From: Betaproteobacteria bacterium
Lineage (GTDB): Bacteria; Pseudomonadota; Gammaproteobacteria; Burkholderiales; CAIKXV01
NCBI GenBank assembly: GCA_021298815.1
Contig: JAJTHE010000037.1
Location: forward strand, 1 to 64,000
DNA: 64,000 nucleotides
Direction of reading: 5' to 3'
Made by a program: the position numbers and the translations under genes
The notes under the pieces: model-generated
What the model was told of the DNA's origin: nothing
Databases searched by the model: none
What the model saw: only the letters and a program-made list of their open reading frames with translations
Shown here: positions 52,910 through 60,973 of the stretch, one piece after another
Layout: every line of letters starts with the position of its first letter
Position numbering within the stretch: position 1 is the stretch's first letter

Positions 52910-53638
52910 GAGTTCGTCGAACACCTGCAGCGCCCGTTCGAAGGCGGCGCGGCCGTTGGCTGCGCTGGCGAGCGCACCGGCTAGGATGAAGATCTCGCCG
53001 ATGCGCGCGCCGGATACGCCGCCGCGCAATGCACTGCGCACATGCCGGTCGACCGCACCGACCTGCCCCGCCGCGGAGGCGATCGCCAGGCAGAGCTGGC
53101 TGCGCAGCGGGCGCTCGAACAGCGGCCGCGACCAGATGTTGCCGAAGCAGAAGTCGTGGGTGATGCTCCAGAAAAGGTTCATGAAGTCGTCGGCCTCGCG
53201 CTCGTTGCGGTCGACGTTCTCGTCGCCGAACAGCGTGCGGCGCATGCGCGCACCGTCGGCCGTTCGATCGGCCACGGTGGTCGACGGGGCCGGCGGATTG
53301 CGCACCGCGGCCAGCGCCGGCGGCAGTTCGCCTGCAGCCTCCATCGCGTCGAAGGTTGCGCGCGCCGCGGTGAAGCTCGACAGGCCGGCATACACGCCGG
53401 CATAGCAGTAGACCTGCAGCAGGGCCTCGCCGACCTCGCTGCGTCCGAGTCCCTGGGCGACGCAGCGCCGGACGTGCGCCGGCACCTCGGTGTCCTCGCA
53501 GCGGGCCGCGACCATCGCCAGGCCGAGCAGCGCACGCGTGCGCTCGTCGATGCCGGGGCGCCGAAGCACCGTGTCGCGGTCGAGCCCGCGGCCTGATTCG
53601 TCGTACAGGCGCAGGAAGGCGCTGCGGTCGTCGTTCAT
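52901..53638 (-). CDS. Carboxymuconolactone decarboxylase-family protein, two domains
   Basis: 245-residue protein with two CMD-type helical domains (about 30-115 and 145-240). Family blocks: RTRALLGLAMVAARC and VGEALLQVYCYAGVYAG in the first, RSQLCLAIASAAGQVG and IGEIFILAGALASAA in the second. Neither domain has a CxxC, so it is of the gamma-carboxymuconolactone decarboxylase type, not an AhpD reductase. It would decarboxylate a lactone acid of aromatic degradation. Its last codons lie in the tandem palindrome. Confidence 0.85.
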   Translation of the reverse strand: MNDDRSAFLRLYDESGRGLDRDTVLRRPGIDERTRALLGLAMVAARCEDTEVPAHVRRCVAQGLGRSEVGEALLQVYCYAGVYAGLSSFTAARATFDAMEAAGELPPALAAVRNPPAPSTTVADRTADGARMRRTLFGDENVDRNEREADDFMNLFWSITHDFCFGNIWSRPLFERPLRSQLCLAIASAAGQVGAVDRHVRSALRGGVSGARIGEIFILAGALASAANGRAAFERALQVFDELGV

Positions 53639-53745
53639 CGTGGGCCTCGGGCGATCGGGTGGAGAGGGACGTCGTGGAGAGGAACGCCGGGATGGTAGCC
53701 TTGCGGCGGACACCACGCGTGCCGCGCCACCGCTGGAGGATCGAC

Positions 53746-54777
53746 ATGGAATGCTGGACAGGCCCGTCCTCGGACTACGAAATCGCCCAGGCCTCGCTGC
53801 TCGCCTCGGGCATCACCGACGGTCTGCCGGTGATTCCGCCGACCGCCGACCGGGTGCAGCGGATGCTGAAGGCGGCGGGCGTCGACCCCGATGGCACGCT
53901 CGGGGTGCTGCCGCCGACCTATGTCGAGGTGACCTGGCAGCAGGTCGTGATCAACGCCGTCATGGCGGGCTGCAGCCCGCCCTGCCTGAAGATCGTCGGC
54001 GCCGCCATCGCCGCGATGTGCGCCGACGAGTTCAACCTGCTCGGCGTCGCCACCACCACCGGATCGGCCTGCCCGTTCATCATCGTCAACGGGCCGGCGG
54101 CGGTCGCCGCCGGGATGAACGCCGGGGCCAATGCGCTCGGACCGGGCAATGCGGCCAATGCGAGCATCGGCCGCGCGGTCGGCCTGGTGTTGCGCAACAT
54201 CGGCGGCGCGATGCCGGGCGAAATGGACATGGCCACGCTCGGACAACCGGGGAAGTACAGCTTCTGCGTCGCCGAGAACGAAGCGGCGAGCCCGTGGGCG
54301 CCGCTGCATGTCGACCGCGGCTTCGATCCCATGCAGGGCGTGGTGACCGTGGTCGGTGCCGCGGGCAGCATCGAGATCAACGACAGCTCGAGCGGCGCCG
54401 CGGAAGACCTCGCGCAGACCTATGCCGGCTCGATGCCCGCAGCCGGCAATGTCGGATCGGCCGGCGCGGTCGGCGGCGGCGAACCGGTGCTGCTGGTGCC
54501 GCCCGAACATGCGCTGCTGTTCCAGCGCGGCGGCTGCGACAAGGCACGGGCGAAGGCGCTGATCCACGAACGCGCGCGGCTGCCGCTCGACTGGCTGGGC
54601 GAGCCGATGCGCCGCTCGCTTGCCGAACAGGGCGTCGACCTCGGGCACGGCTGGCTGCCCGTGGGCGCGACGCCGGAAGACCTGCTGCTGGTGGTCTGTG
54701 GCGGCGTCGGGCGCAAGGCGGCATACATACCGAGCTGGAGCGGGCCGACGCGGGCGGTCAGCCGTGCGGTAGCGTGA
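53746..54777 (+). CDS. Conserved protein of unknown function (DGLPVIPPT family)
   Basis: 343 residues. The N-terminal block ITDGLPVIPPTADRVQRML (about 26-44) and the central blocks AGMNAGANALGPGNAANA, NIGGAMPGEMDMATLG and PGKYSFCVAENE are strongly patterned, clearly a conserved family. From memory, proteins with these blocks occur next to or fused with UGSC-type (seleno)protein domains, but no function is established and no UGSC motif is present here. No signal peptide. Good Shine-Dalgarno (CTGGAGGA). Its neighbours are CMD-family and Bug genes. Confidence 0.65.
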   Translation: MECWTGPSSDYEIAQASLLASGITDGLPVIPPTADRVQRMLKAAGVDPDGTLGVLPPTYVEVTWQQVVINAVMAGCSPPCLKIVGAAIAAMCADEFNLLGVATTTGSACPFIIVNGPAAVAAGMNAGANALGPGNAANASIGRAVGLVLRNIGGAMPGEMDMATLGQPGKYSFCVAENEAASPWAPLHVDRGFDPMQGVVTVVGAAGSIEINDSSSGAAEDLAQTYAGSMPAAGNVGSAGAVGGGEPVLLVPPEHALLFQRGGCDKARAKALIHERARLPLDWLGEPMRRSLAEQGVDLGHGWLPVGATPEDLLLVVCGGVGRKAAYIPSWSGPTRAVSRAVA

Positions 54778-54798
54778 CGGGCCGGCACTGAAGCCCGA

Positions 54799-55788
54799 TC
54801 ATTCGATCACGATGTTCTGTGCGCGAATGACCCGACCCCAGCGCTCGTGCTGCATGCGTATCCACTGGTCGGCCTGGGCCGGCGAACTCGCCACTGCCTC
54901 CAGCCCCTGCTCGGCCAGCCGTTCACGCATGTCCGCCTGCCCGAGCACCTTCTCGAGGTCGCCATGGATGCGATTGACCCGCGCGACCGGCGTGCGGACG
55001 GGTGCCAGCATGGCGACCCAGACTTCCGCCTCGAAACCGGGAAGCGTCTCCGAGAAGGTGGGCACGCCCGGAAGGATCGCGCTGCGCTTCGCCGAGGTGA
55101 TCGCGATCGCCCGTACCCGGCCCGACTTCAGGTGGCCGAAGATCGCTGCCGGCGTCGCGAACATCGCGTCGATCTGGCCGCCGATCAGGTCGCCCAGCGC
55201 ATTGGCGGCACCCTTGTAGGGCACCTGCGTCACGTCGATGCGTGCCGTCAGTTCGAGCATTTCCACCAGCAGGCGCGCCGGCGACCCGGGCCCGATGACG
55301 CCGCTGTTGAGCATGCCCGGGCGCGAACGTGCGATCGCAAGCAGGTCCTTGAGCGAGTTCGCGGGCACGCGGGGATTGACGACCAGCGCGATCGGCCCGC
55401 GTACCAGCACCGAGATCGGCGCGAGGTCGTTCAGCGTGTCGTACGGAAGCTTGCGGAACAGGTGCGCGTTGGTGGCATGGCTGTCGAACACCGACAGCAG
55501 CGTGTATCCGTCGGGCGCCGCCTTGACCGCGGCAGCCGTACCGATCGTGCCACCGGCCCCCGGGCGGTTGTCGACGATCACCGGCTGGCCGATCGCCTCG
55601 GCCAGCCGGGTGGACACCAGCCGGGTCGTGATGTCGGCGAGGCCGGAAGGTGCGTTGGGCACGATGATCCGTACCGGCTTCGATGGCCATGCCTCGGCGC
55701 CCCCGCCCTGCGCCTGCAGGGGCAAAGGCATCACCGCACAGGCAACCGAACACGCGCCGGCGAGCCATCGACCGCCACCGGCCGCCAT
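54799..55788 (-). CDS. Bug-family solute-binding protein with divergent ligand loop
   Basis: 329-residue exported binding protein; signal peptide ends PLQAQ (about residue 26). Ligand loop IVPNAPSGLAD breaks the PGG pattern. NRPGAGGTIG, APDGYTLL and VPYKGAANALGD are normal. The ATG at 55788 is used. A GTG six bases earlier (55794) would overlap the preceding stop (GTGA) and is equally plausible. Downstream gene of the OsmC-like protein, so the two are likely one operon. Confidence 0.9.
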   Translation of the reverse strand: MAAGGGRWLAGACSVACAVMPLPLQAQGGGAEAWPSKPVRIIVPNAPSGLADITTRLVSTRLAEAIGQPVIVDNRPGAGGTIGTAAAVKAAPDGYTLLSVFDSHATNAHLFRKLPYDTLNDLAPISVLVRGPIALVVNPRVPANSLKDLLAIARSRPGMLNSGVIGPGSPARLLVEMLELTARIDVTQVPYKGAANALGDLIGGQIDAMFATPAAIFGHLKSGRVRAIAITSAKRSAILPGVPTFSETLPGFEAEVWVAMLAPVRTPVARVNRIHGDLEKVLGQADMRERLAEQGLEAVASSPAQADQWIRMQHERWGRVIRAQNIVIE

Positions 55789-55790
55789 GT

Positions 55791-57002
55791 TCACGACAGC
55801 GTCTGCCCGTTGAGCTCCACGACCACCTCCGGCGCGAGCGCCGCTGCGAGCGATGCATGCAGGTAGCAGGTCACCGCGGCGATCTTCTGCAGCTTCTCGT
55901 GGATCTCGTCGGGCGCCTCGCCATTCAGGAAAAGGTGGGTATCGACCGGCAGCGCGGCACCGACGAGATCCCCGCCAGCCAGGCTTCCGGCGAGGCGATA
56001 CGGGGTGTACTGCACCATCCGTACGCCGCCGATCGCGAGCTTCATGTTCTCGATATAGCGCAGCAGTTGCGTCGTGTAGCAGAACGCGACACCGGCGGCG
56101 ACGCAGGCGAGTCCCGACGGACCCTGGTCGCCCGCGCGCCCGAGCCCGGGCCGTTCGTCGGTCCGGATGGCGAAGTGCGTCGAACCGGGCAGGCCGAGCC
56201 AGGTGTCGGTCTCGACCACGCCGGCGGGATCGACGAGGCGGCTTTTGCCGATGACAGGCCGCACGACACGGCCGGTCGGCGACGCCGGCGACAGCGGCCG
56301 GGTACCGGGCTCGTTCGCGCCCTTTACGATGAGGTCGGCGAAATCGGCCGCGGCATCCAGCGGGCGCGGTGGCCTCGAATACACCATGAAGGGATCGGAT
56401 GCATCGGCCGCGGTCGACGCAGGCAACGCGGACACCGTACGACGGCGTCCGTTCACGTAGATCGCGAACGTGTTCTCCAGCGGCGTGCGCAACGCAGCCA
56501 TCGCCGGCGATGCGGCCATCGCCCTCCGGATCATCGCAAGGACTTCCGCGGGCCCTGCATCCGACCGCAGCGCGATCCGGATGCGCGTCGGCTCTGCCTC
56601 GCCGACCGCGTCCCCGCGCACGAAGGAGCCGGTGAGGCTGTAGCGGTTCTCGAGATACACATCGAGGCCGTCGATGGGCAGCTTCATGGCCCCGGCCACG
56701 GCGAGGATGCGGTTCACCAGGTCGCCGTGCAGGCCGGCGTTGAACACGCCCAGCGGGAACGGCGCGAGGTTGGTCCCGCCGAGCTGGGGACCTTCGTCGC
56801 TGGCGATGCGCCAGGCACTGCCCGTGCTGCCCTCGGTGACCACCGCCTCCTTCTGGTGGTGCGACAGGTGGCGTGCCTCGACCTTGATGACGTCGGTGCC
56901 GGCCTCGTTCCGGACGACGGCGGGTCGGCGCGCGCCTTGCGCCACCTTGAAGGCGAGGGGATCGCCGAAGGCATCGATGGAGTTTCCGGTCTTCTGTGCC
57001 AT
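55791..57002 (-). CDS. OsmC-family protein, double-domain form
   Basis: 403-residue protein with two OsmC-like halves. The first (about 60-190, with GGTNLAPFPLGVFNAGLHGD) lacks the peroxidatic cysteine. The second (about 250-400) has C300 and C308 in GLACVAAGVAFCYTTQLL and C379 in VTCYLHASL. OsmC/Ohr proteins reduce organic peroxides with two cysteines. Here the second half could be active or act as a thiol carrier. No signal peptide. AGGAGG lies 12 bases before the ATG. Coupled to a Bug gene. Confidence 0.78.
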   Translation of the reverse strand: MAQKTGNSIDAFGDPLAFKVAQGARRPAVVRNEAGTDVIKVEARHLSHHQKEAVVTEGSTGSAWRIASDEGPQLGGTNLAPFPLGVFNAGLHGDLVNRILAVAGAMKLPIDGLDVYLENRYSLTGSFVRGDAVGEAEPTRIRIALRSDAGPAEVLAMIRRAMAASPAMAALRTPLENTFAIYVNGRRRTVSALPASTAADASDPFMVYSRPPRPLDAAADFADLIVKGANEPGTRPLSPASPTGRVVRPVIGKSRLVDPAGVVETDTWLGLPGSTHFAIRTDERPGLGRAGDQGPSGLACVAAGVAFCYTTQLLRYIENMKLAIGGVRMVQYTPYRLAGSLAGGDLVGAALPVDTHLFLNGEAPDEIHEKLQKIAAVTCYLHASLAAALAPEVVVELNGQTLS

Positions 57003-57151
57003 GTTCTCTTGTTCCTCCTGCGGGGATCTCCCTGGACCCGAGTCTATAATGACGACGACAGGTCACGAAGGGCCGGGACAGTCAGCGGCCGCCAGCCTGT
57101 TGCATGCCGCGCAGCGTCCGCCGTGCGGCAGACCGGAGGAGTGACCGTAGC

Positions 57152-58171
57152 GTGCATGCGATGCGCACCGTCTTCGCGAACGGATCGCCCGGGCGTTCGC
57201 CGGCACGCGTGGTTGCAATCGCAGCCATCGTGCTTCTCGCGTCCGTCGTCGAAGCCGTTTCCGCACAGCCATGGCCTGCGCGCCCGGTCCGGCTGGTTGT
57301 CGGCACGACCACGGGCGCACCCGATACGGTCGCGCGCCTCGTCGCCGCGCAGCTCGCCACGCAGACCGGACAGGCGTTCGTGGTCGACAACAAGCCCGGC
57401 GCCAACACCAACATCGCATCCGAGTTCGTCGCACGCGCGCCCGCGGATGGCCATACCCTGCTGGTGACCCCGGCGACGTTCGCCGTCAATCCCAGCACGC
57501 AGAAGCAGCAGCCGTTCGACGTGCGCAAGGATTTCACGCCGGTCACGAACATCGGCTCGGGCGAGGCCTACATCCTCGTCACACATTCCGGGCTGCAGGC
57601 GCGCTCGGTAAAGGAACTGGTCGCGCTCGCGCGCCGTCCCGACGCGAGGTTCGCGTTCGGCTCGCCCGGCATCGGCAGTCCGATACAGCTCGCCGGGTCG
57701 ATGTTCGCCACCCGGACCGGCGCCGACCTGGTGCATATCGCCTACAAGGGAACCGGCCCCGCCATGACCGCGATGCTCGCGGGCGAGATCCATTTCATGT
57801 TCATCTCGCCGCCATCGGCGATGCCGATGATCTCCGCCGGCAAGCTCCGGGCCCTTGCCTACACCGGATCGAAGCGCGCATCGTTCCTGCCCGACACCCC
57901 GACGATGGCCGAGGCCGGCGTCCCCGGCATGGAGCTCGACGCGATGAGCTGGTACGGCGTGTTCGGTCCGGCGCGGCTTCCGGGGAAACTTGCTGCGGGC
58001 ATACAGCAGGCGTTCCGTGCCGGCGTGCTGGAGCCGTCGACCCGCGAGCGACTGCGCGGACTGAACGTCGAGCCGGAGGGCAGCACGCCAGCCGAGTTCG
58101 CGCGGTTCTTCGAGGGGCAGCTGGAGCGCTTCTCGGACATGGTCAGGCAGGCAGGCTTCAGGCCGGAATGA
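57152..58171 (+). CDS. Bug-family solute-binding protein with divergent ligand loop (first of tandem trio)
   Basis: 339-residue exported binding protein with a signal peptide ending VSAQ. Ligand loop [11 protein letters not shown] replaces the P-P-G-G pattern, and KPGANTNIA replaces the NRPGA block; APADGHTL and [12 protein letters not shown] follow. The GTG at 57152 is 11 bases from GGAGGA (57135-57140); the ATG at 57161 is the alternative start. The stop overlaps the next Bug start by four bases. Confidence 0.9.
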   Translation: MHAMRTVFANGSPGRSPARVVAIAAIVLLASVVEAVSAQPWPARPVRLVVGTTTGAPDTVARLVAAQLATQTGQAFVVDNKPGANTNIASEFVARAPADGHTLLVTPATFAVNPSTQKQQPFDVRKDFTPVTNIGSGEAYILVTHSGLQARSVKELVALARRPDARFAFGSPGIGSPIQLAGSMFATRTGADLVHIAYKGTGPAMTAMLAGEIHFMFISPPSAMPMISAGKLRALAYTGSKRASFLPDTPTMAEAGVPGMELDAMSWYGVFGPARLPGKLAAGIQQAFRAGVLEPSTRERLRGLNVEPEGSTPAEFARFFEGQLERFSDMVRQAGFRPE

Positions 58172-59169
58172 AAGGGCATTCGATGCCGTTGAAACACGAT
58201 TGGAACCGGGCTTCGATCGCCCTGCTCGCGGCGTCGCTGGCCGCATCCGGGGCCACGATGGCCGCGGATGCCGTCGGCTATCCCGTGCGCAGCGTGCGCA
58301 TGATCGTGCCTTCCGCCCCCGGCGGCGGCACCGACGTGATGGCCCGGATCGTCGCGCCGAAGCTGGCGGAAGCCTGGGGCCAGCAGGTCCTGGTGGAAAA
58401 CCGGCCCGGTGCCGCGAGCATCGTCGGCGTCGAGGCGGCCGCGCGCGCCGCGCCCGACGGCTACACGATCGTGATGGTGTCGTCCGGCTTCGCGATCAAC
58501 GCCAGCCTCGCACGCAAGCTGCCTTACGACACCGATCGCGACTTCGCGCCGGTGATGCAGGTATCGTCCGTGCCCAACGTGCTCGTGGTGCATCCATCGC
58601 TGCCGGCGCGCAGCCTGGGCGAACTGCTGGCGTTCACGCGCAGCCGGCCGGGACAGCTCAACTATGCATCCGCCGGCAATGGCAGCTCGCCGCACCTGTC
58701 GATGGAACTGCTGCGCAACATGGCCGGCCTGGACGTGGTGCACATCCCCTACAAGGGCAGCGGACCGGCGATGTTCGAGGTGCTGAGCGGGCAGGTCACG
58801 ATGATGCTGCCCAGCCTGCCGACCGCGATGGGCCAGATCAACGGCGGCCGGCTGCGCGCGCTTGCCGTGACGACGAAGAAGCGCGTCGGCGCCCTGCCCA
58901 AAGTGCCAGCCATCGCCGAGACCCTGCCCGGATACGAGGCGGTCCAGTGGTTCGGCGTGCTCGCGCCGGCCCAGACGCCGGCAACGATCGTCTCGGAACA
59001 GAACCGGATCCTCAACCAGGTGCTGGGGCTGGCCGAGGTGCGAAGCGCACTGGCCGACCAGGGATCCGATCCGGTCGGTGGCACTGCCGCGCAGTTCGCC
59101 GAATACGTGAAGGCCGAGCGCGCAAGATGGGCCGCGGTCGTCCGCAACAGCGGCCTCAGGCCGGAATGA
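58168..59169 (+). CDS. Bug-family solute-binding protein (second of tandem trio)
   Basis: 333-residue exported binding protein with canonical loops [29 protein letters not shown] and [12 protein letters not shown]. The ATG at 58168 overlaps the upstream stop (ATGA); the ATG at 58183 with AAAGGG before it is an alternative that gives a shorter signal peptide. Its end repeats the junction sequence CAGGCCGGAATGA seen at its own start. Confidence 0.9.
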   Translation: MKGHSMPLKHDWNRASIALLAASLAASGATMAADAVGYPVRSVRMIVPSAPGGGTDVMARIVAPKLAEAWGQQVLVENRPGAASIVGVEAAARAAPDGYTIVMVSSGFAINASLARKLPYDTDRDFAPVMQVSSVPNVLVVHPSLPARSLGELLAFTRSRPGQLNYASAGNGSSPHLSMELLRNMAGLDVVHIPYKGSGPAMFEVLSGQVTMMLPSLPTAMGQINGGRLRALAVTTKKRVGALPKVPAIAETLPGYEAVQWFGVLAPAQTPATIVSEQNRILNQVLGLAEVRSALADQGSDPVGGTAAQFAEYVKAERARWAAVVRNSGLRPE

Positions 59170-60185
59170 ACGCCAGGATGAACACGAGACTGAACGAGAG
59201 ACGCCGTCGCCCGCTGGCCGGAAGCCTGGCCTGCTGCCTGCTGCTGGGCCTGCAGGCCATGCCCTCATGGGCTGCCGAGGCGGACGCATACCCGGCGAAG
59301 CCGGTCCGCTGGCTGCTGCCGGTGCTTCCCGGTGGCGGTGGCGACATCATCGCGCGCGCCACTGCACCCAGGCTGTCCGAAGCCTGGGGACAGCCGGTGA
59401 TCATCGACAACCGTCCCGGCGGGGGAGGCACCCTCGGCATGGGCATCGCCGCGAAGATGGCACCGGACGGCTACACGATGGTCCTCGGCGTATCGTCGTT
59501 CGTTACCGTGGCACCCGCCGTGTACCCGAAGCTGTCCTACGATCCGGTGAAGGATTTCGCACCCGTCACGCAGATCCTCGAGGCGCCGCTGGTGATCGTC
59601 ACGCATCCCTCCCTGCCGGTCTCGAACGTGCAGCAGCTGATCGCCCTTGCCCGGAAGCACCCGGATGCGCTGAGCTACGCGACCCCGGGCAACGGCTCGG
59701 CCCCGCACCTGGCCACCGAGCTTTTCAAGAGCCTCTCGAAGACGCGGATCATGCACGTTCCGTATCGCGGCGCGCCGCCGGCCTACATGGACCTGCTCGG
59801 CGGACAGGTCACGCTGTACTTCGGAACCATTCCTTCGGCGATGTCCCACCTGAAGTCGGGACGCCTGCGCGGGCTCGCCACCACGGGCCCGCGCCGCTCT
59901 CCCGCGCTACCGGCGTTGCCCACGGTCGCCGAGTCCGGACTGAAGGACTTCATCGTCACCACCTGGTACGGCGTGATGATGCCGGCTGGCGTTTCGCCCT
60001 CGATCGTGCGCAGGCTGCACGCCGACATCACGCGCGTGATCCGCCTGCCCGACCTGCAGGACCGGTTCGGTGCCGAGGGCGGTGAAGTGGTCGGCAGCAC
60101 GCCGGAGCAGTTCGGGGCCTTCATCGCGCGCGAGATCGATACCTGGAAGGCAGTGGCGCGCGAAGCCAGGGCGACGGTCGACTGA
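59166..60185 (+). CDS. Bug-family solute-binding protein (third of tandem trio)
   Basis: 339-residue exported binding protein; signal peptide ends PSWAAEA (about residue 38). Ligand loop LLPVLPGGGGD, NRPGGGGTLG, APDGYTMV and VPYRGAPPAYMD (arginine for the usual lysine). Overlaps the second copy by four bases (ATGA). A strong two-way hairpin follows its stop. Confidence 0.91.
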   Translation: MNARMNTRLNERRRRPLAGSLACCLLLGLQAMPSWAAEADAYPAKPVRWLLPVLPGGGGDIIARATAPRLSEAWGQPVIIDNRPGGGGTLGMGIAAKMAPDGYTMVLGVSSFVTVAPAVYPKLSYDPVKDFAPVTQILEAPLVIVTHPSLPVSNVQQLIALARKHPDALSYATPGNGSAPHLATELFKSLSKTRIMHVPYRGAPPAYMDLLGGQVTLYFGTIPSAMSHLKSGRLRGLATTGPRRSPALPALPTVAESGLKDFIVTTWYGVMMPAGVSPSIVRRLHADITRVIRLPDLQDRFGAEGGEVVGSTPEQFGAFIAREIDTWKAVAREARATVD

Positions 60186-60186
60186 C

Positions 60187-60220
60187 GGCAGGACGGCCTC
60201 CCGCGGGGGGCCGTCCTGCC
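60187..60220. terminator. Strong bidirectional hairpin terminator
   Basis: GGCAGGACGGCC (60187-60198) pairs perfectly with GGCCGTCCTGCC (60209-60220), 12 bp with a 10-base loop that can pair further. It lies between the Bug trio and the convergent AhpD-like gene. No T-run is present, so it may work with Rho or as an mRNA 3'-end stabiliser. Confidence 0.65.
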
Positions 60221-60226
60221 GGTGCG

Positions 60227-60820
60227 CTACCTGCCGTGCTTGCCCAGCTCCCAGCCATGGCTGGCGATGTGCGCCTGCGCCTCGGCCGCCGGCTTGTCCT
60301 CGAGCGGCGTCGCCATCGTGTCGTTCCACCGGTTCATGAAGCCGAAGTAGGAGATCAGGGCCGTGATCTCGACGATCTGCCCTTCGTCCCAGTGCTGCTT
60401 CATGCGGTCGAACAGTTCGTCGGTCACGTCGTTCGGCTGCGACGCCGCCGCGATGGCGAACTCGATGGCGACCTTCTCGGCCTCGGGAAACAGCGGGCTG
60501 GTGGGGTACTCCCACACCTGCGCCAGCTTGTCTTCCGGGATTCCCTGCTGGAGAGACCCCCCAGCGTTGTGCGCCATTCAGTAATGACAGCCGTGGGTGC
60601 GCGCAACCACGTAGGCAAGCAGGCGCTTGAACGCGATGCTGACCTCGCCGTCGGGATCGAACACGGCCTGCGAGAGCACGCGCCAGGCCTTCACCAGCTT
60701 CGGCCGGCGCTGCATGATCAGCTGGCTGTTGGGCACGTAGCCGTTCGCGGCGAGGTGCTTCTCGAAGGTTTCCTTCAGTTCGGGTGCTGCGCCGATCGGC
60801 AGCGGGTCCAGGCGGGACAT
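60227..60820 (-). CDS. AhpD-like/CMD-family protein with in-frame TGA at the second redox cysteine (candidate selenoprotein)
   Basis: 197 codons in one reading frame with a TGA as codon 81. The first part starts behind GGAGGAG at 60820 and runs MSRLDPLPIG to VARTHGCHY. After TGA the frame goes straight on with MAHNAGGSLQQG and covers the rest of a CMD/AhpD helical domain (DKLAQVWEYP, EFAIAAAS, VEITALISYFGFMNRWNDT). Relatives carry GC-x-YCMAH at this point, so the TGA replaces the second cysteine of CxxC and the product would have CxxU (C78, U81). Both halves together give the normal family length. A hairpin of SECIS type follows. The other reading is a nonsense mutation of a TGC/TGT codon. 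AhpD-like proteins reduce peroxiredoxins or act on peroxides. Confidence 0.75.
60547..60565 (-). promoter_or_regulatory. Candidate bacterial SECIS hairpin
   Basis: On the reverse strand, GCUGGG (60565-60560) pairs with UCCAGC (60552-60547), six pairs including one G-U, with a 7-base loop GGGUCUC. The loop begins 18 bases after the TGA and contains GGUCU, as does the apical loop of the E. coli fdhF SECIS element (AGGUCU), at nearly the same distance. The bulged U below the loop in fdhF is not seen. Function in UGA recoding is inferred. Confidence 0.6.
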
Positions 60821-60973
60821 GGATTCTCCTCCGGGTTGCATTCGTCGAGGTCGAAAGGCTAACCGAACCCGGCAAAGAATGGCAGCCGCGCTCGACGCAG
60901 GGCATGTTCTGCGTTTACCCTTCGCTACCGACCGCTGCGATCCCAACCCTGTCGCAGGCACCCGGTAGAACGC

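Noticed and set aside
52901-53638. Second candidate AhpD-like selenoprotein
   Set aside because: The frame is uninterrupted, and neither domain has a CxxC or a TGA at that place.
60227-60577. Independent small gene starting at the ATG right after the TGA
   Set aside because: No ribosome binding site, it begins in the middle of the CMD domain, and the methionine matches the residue that normally follows the redox cysteine.
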